Shown here: one piece after another, positions 14,503 to 15,481 of the stretch
Position numbering within the stretch: position 1 is the stretch's first letter
Layout: the number at the start of each line of letters is the position of its first letter
The notes under the pieces: model-generated
Database searches by the model: none
What the model was told of the DNA's origin: nothing
What the model saw: only the letters and a program-made list of their open reading frames with translations
Assembly (NCBI GenBank): GCA_934169745.1
Contig: CAKPOE010000010.1
Location: 1 to 15,481, forward strand
Source: an uncultured Clostridia bacterium
GTDB taxonomy: Bacteria; Bacillota; Clostridia; TANB77; UBA1234
DNA length: 15,481 nucleotides
Direction of reading: 5' to 3'
Position numbers and translations under genes: made by a program

Positions 14503-15054
14503 TTATTTAACTATCTTGAAATACATATTATATCCCATATCATCATCCATCAACATAACTTCAGAATCTGATTCTAGTTCAGAAATAAAAATTTTGCCAA
14601 CGCTAACTCTATTATCATTATACGTCAAACCTAAATCAATACCATTAACTGTATATGTTCCATCTGTTGCAATTTCATCACTTGTTATTCCTGGTAATAC
14701 ATGTGTAAAAGTTCCATCTTGATTGAATGTTAAGCTTCCAGGAGAGCTAAAGCAGTATGTACCAAATGCCATTCTCATATCTACTTCTTTTGCATCAGTG
14801 TCTGTTATCTTAAAACATTGCCAATTGTTGTTAATTAATAATTCATTTACCTTAGAATTTTTTTCCTCATCTTTTTGTGAACCATCTGCTTGTTGAATTA
14901 TATTTGGCTGATTATCAGTTTGTTGTTCAATTTCTTGCTGATTTTCATTTTGAATATCGTTGCTATTGTCTATGTTTTCATTATTAGCGCATGCAACCAA
15001 TGCAAATACCAGTACAACAGTTAATACAATTAAACCCATTCTTTTCATTTTCAT
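14503..15054 (-). CDS. Lipoprotein with lipocalin-like C-terminal domain
   Basis: A 183-residue predicted lipoprotein. The lipobox LVAC puts the lipidated Cys at 22, after a hydrophobic segment (7-21). Residues 23-70 form a Gln/Asn/Glu/Asp-rich flexible linker. Residues 71-183 look like a small lipocalin-like beta domain: NNNWQCFKI, GSLTFNQDGTFTHVLPG (106-122), DGTYTVNGIDLGLTY (131-145) and a final strand MYFKIVK. The pattern W...L.F..DGTF....G.Y.v.g is typical of these extracytoplasmic domains, whose ligands are mostly unknown. An in-frame start at 15120 would bury the signal sequence and lies upstream of the promoter. ATG 15054 follows GGGGG by 7 nt. It has its own promoter and terminator, so it is monocistronic. 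Confidence 0.88.
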   Translation of the reverse strand: MKMKRMGLIVLTVVLVFALVACANNENIDNSNDIQNENQQEIEQQTDNQPNIIQQADGSQKDEEKNSKVNELLINNNWQCFKITDTDAKEVDMRMAFGTYCFSSPGSLTFNQDGTFTHVLPGITSDEIATDGTYTVNGIDLGLTYNDNRVSVGKIFISELESDSEVMLMDDDMGYNMYFKIVK

Positions 15055-15088
15055 ATCTATACCCCCATTTATTTTATATCTATATATT

Positions 15089-15117
15089 AGTATAACAATT
15101 AAATTTTTTATTGTCCA
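15089..15117 (-). promoter_or_regulatory. Promoter of the lipoprotein gene
   Basis: On the minus strand, -35 TGGACA (15112-15117), a 17-bp spacer and -10 TATACT (15089-15094) each match the sigma-A consensus at five of six positions. They lie 34 bp upstream of the ATG at 15054. Confidence 0.75.
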
Positions 15118-15193
15118 CAATATTTTTCAGGAACTTAAGACGCTCTGAGAATTTGTTAGCCAATATATTTCTTAAAACATACGCAATACATAT

Positions 15194-15298
15194 TTACTCA
15201 ATGTATTTATATCCTAATTTATTATGTATTTCTTTGTGACAATTCGAGCAAAGTAATATACACTTCATTGCTTCTGCCTTATATTCCTTCCAAATAAA
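15194..15298 (-). pseudogene. C-terminal remnant of an HNH endonuclease
   Basis: The minus frame ending at TAA 15194-15196 encodes the characteristic second half of a CxxC-type HNH domain: KCILLCSNCHKEIH, preceded by WKEYKAEAM. The first zinc pair (CxxCG) and the catalytic His-His region are missing: going upstream the frame runs straight into the T-run and hairpin of the tRNA-Asn terminator. The stretch is about 34 codons, with no ribosome binding site. It is therefore a truncated relic rather than a working gene. The interval 15121-15193 shows nothing else recognisable. Confidence 0.6.
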
Positions 15299-15299
15299 A

Positions 15300-15327
15300 A
15301 AACAGATGTGATTTCTCACACCTGTTT
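15300..15327 (-). terminator. Terminator after tRNA-Asn
   Basis: AAACAGGTGTG pairs with CACATCTGTTT (one G-T wobble) around a 6-nt loop, followed by TTTTATTT on the minus strand. The stem begins at the last A of the tRNA's encoded CCA. It ends the rRNA/tRNA transcript. Confidence 0.85.
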
Positions 15328-15402
15328 GGCTCCCCTTGTAGGACTCGAACCTACGACCTATCGGTTAACAGCCGAGCGCTCTACCAACTGAGCTAAAGAG
15401 GA
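15327..15402 (-). tRNA. tRNA-Asn (anticodon GTT)
   Basis: A full 76-nt cloverleaf with encoded CCA. The acceptor TCCTCTT pairs with AAGGGGA (one T-G), the discriminator is G, the D-arm is GCTC-AGTTGGTA-GAGC, the anticodon loop CTGTTAA carries GTT at 34-36, and the T-arm is GTAGG-TTCGAGT-CCTAC. The outermost anticodon-stem pair (27-43) is a C-T mismatch. It lies 11 nt after the 5S rRNA 3' end, with a T-rich spacer, so it is probably processed from the rRNA operon transcript. Confidence 0.97.
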
Positions 15403-15413
15403 ATATAAAAAAA

Positions 15414-15481
15414 CTGGCGAATACCTATTTTCACAGGGAGCAACCCCCAACTATCGTCGGCTTTACTGAGCTTAACTTCTG
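15414..15481 (-). rRNA. 5S ribosomal RNA, 3' part (cut by window edge)
   Basis: Read on the minus strand, the sequence begins CAGAAGTTAAGC and continues with GCCGACGATAGTTGGGGG, CTCCCTGTGAAAATAGGTA and CGCCAG, the conserved 3' half of bacterial 5S rRNA. About 68 nt are present; the 5' portion lies beyond the window. It marks the end of an rRNA operon, followed by tRNA-Asn. Confidence 0.93.

Noticed and set aside
374..15054. Possible recoding of TGA, because no gene in the window ends in TGA
   Set aside because: All stops are TAA or TAG, but tryptophan is encoded by TGG and no conserved gene needs an in-frame TGA. About 13 genes is too few, and AT-rich Firmicutes prefer TAA.

Overview
The window is AT-rich DNA with strong GGAGG-type ribosome binding sites, ATG/GTG/TTG starts, sigma-A-like promoters and U-tract terminators. 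Together with free-standing S-layer homology (SLH) repeats, a Ktr potassium system and Gram-positive-type signal peptides, this points to a low-GC Firmicute, most likely a Clostridia member. It looks like chromosomal backbone: smpB, potassium uptake, tRNA-Asn and the end of a 5S rRNA are present, and no intact mobile element is.

Layout, left to right. The left edge cuts a minus-strand secreted protein just after its signal peptide; two adjacent hairpins lie in its leader. Next is a two-component locus: a LuxR/NarL-type response regulator on + (374-1009), converging on a tightly coupled minus-strand pair. The pair is an HPK7-type histidine kinase (1027-2154) and, upstream of it, a seven-helix membrane protein whose C-terminus looks like a decayed kinase (2159-3673). 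A DUF362 protein follows (4049-4909), with a possible 41-residue ORF and a terminator downstream. Divergent from it is a small secreted or membrane-anchored Gly/Asn/Thr-rich protein (5071-5541), then smpB (5754-6200).

From 9944 down to 6236 runs a compact minus-strand operon: a stand-alone GltD-like FeS/flavin oxidoreductase, KtrB (overlapping by 17 nt), KtrA and a DUF402 protein. It starts at a near-consensus promoter and ends at a bidirectional terminator shared with smpB. Upstream are a two-CBS-domain protein, then an envelope operon: a small three-SLH protein followed by a 1000-residue secreted protein of unknown function. A lipoprotein with a lipocalin-like C-terminus follows. The right edge holds a decayed HNH-endonuclease tail, tRNA-Asn with its terminator, and the 3' part of a 5S rRNA gene, all on minus.

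The most unusual signals are (1) two copies of a ~107-110 bp near-perfect palindrome, each just after a stop codon, whose arms differ by three fully compensated base-pair changes while the loops have diverged; (2) the coupled 7TM pseudokinase/kinase pair, which suggests a two-subunit sensor; and (3) the HNH remnant abutting the tRNA-Asn terminator.
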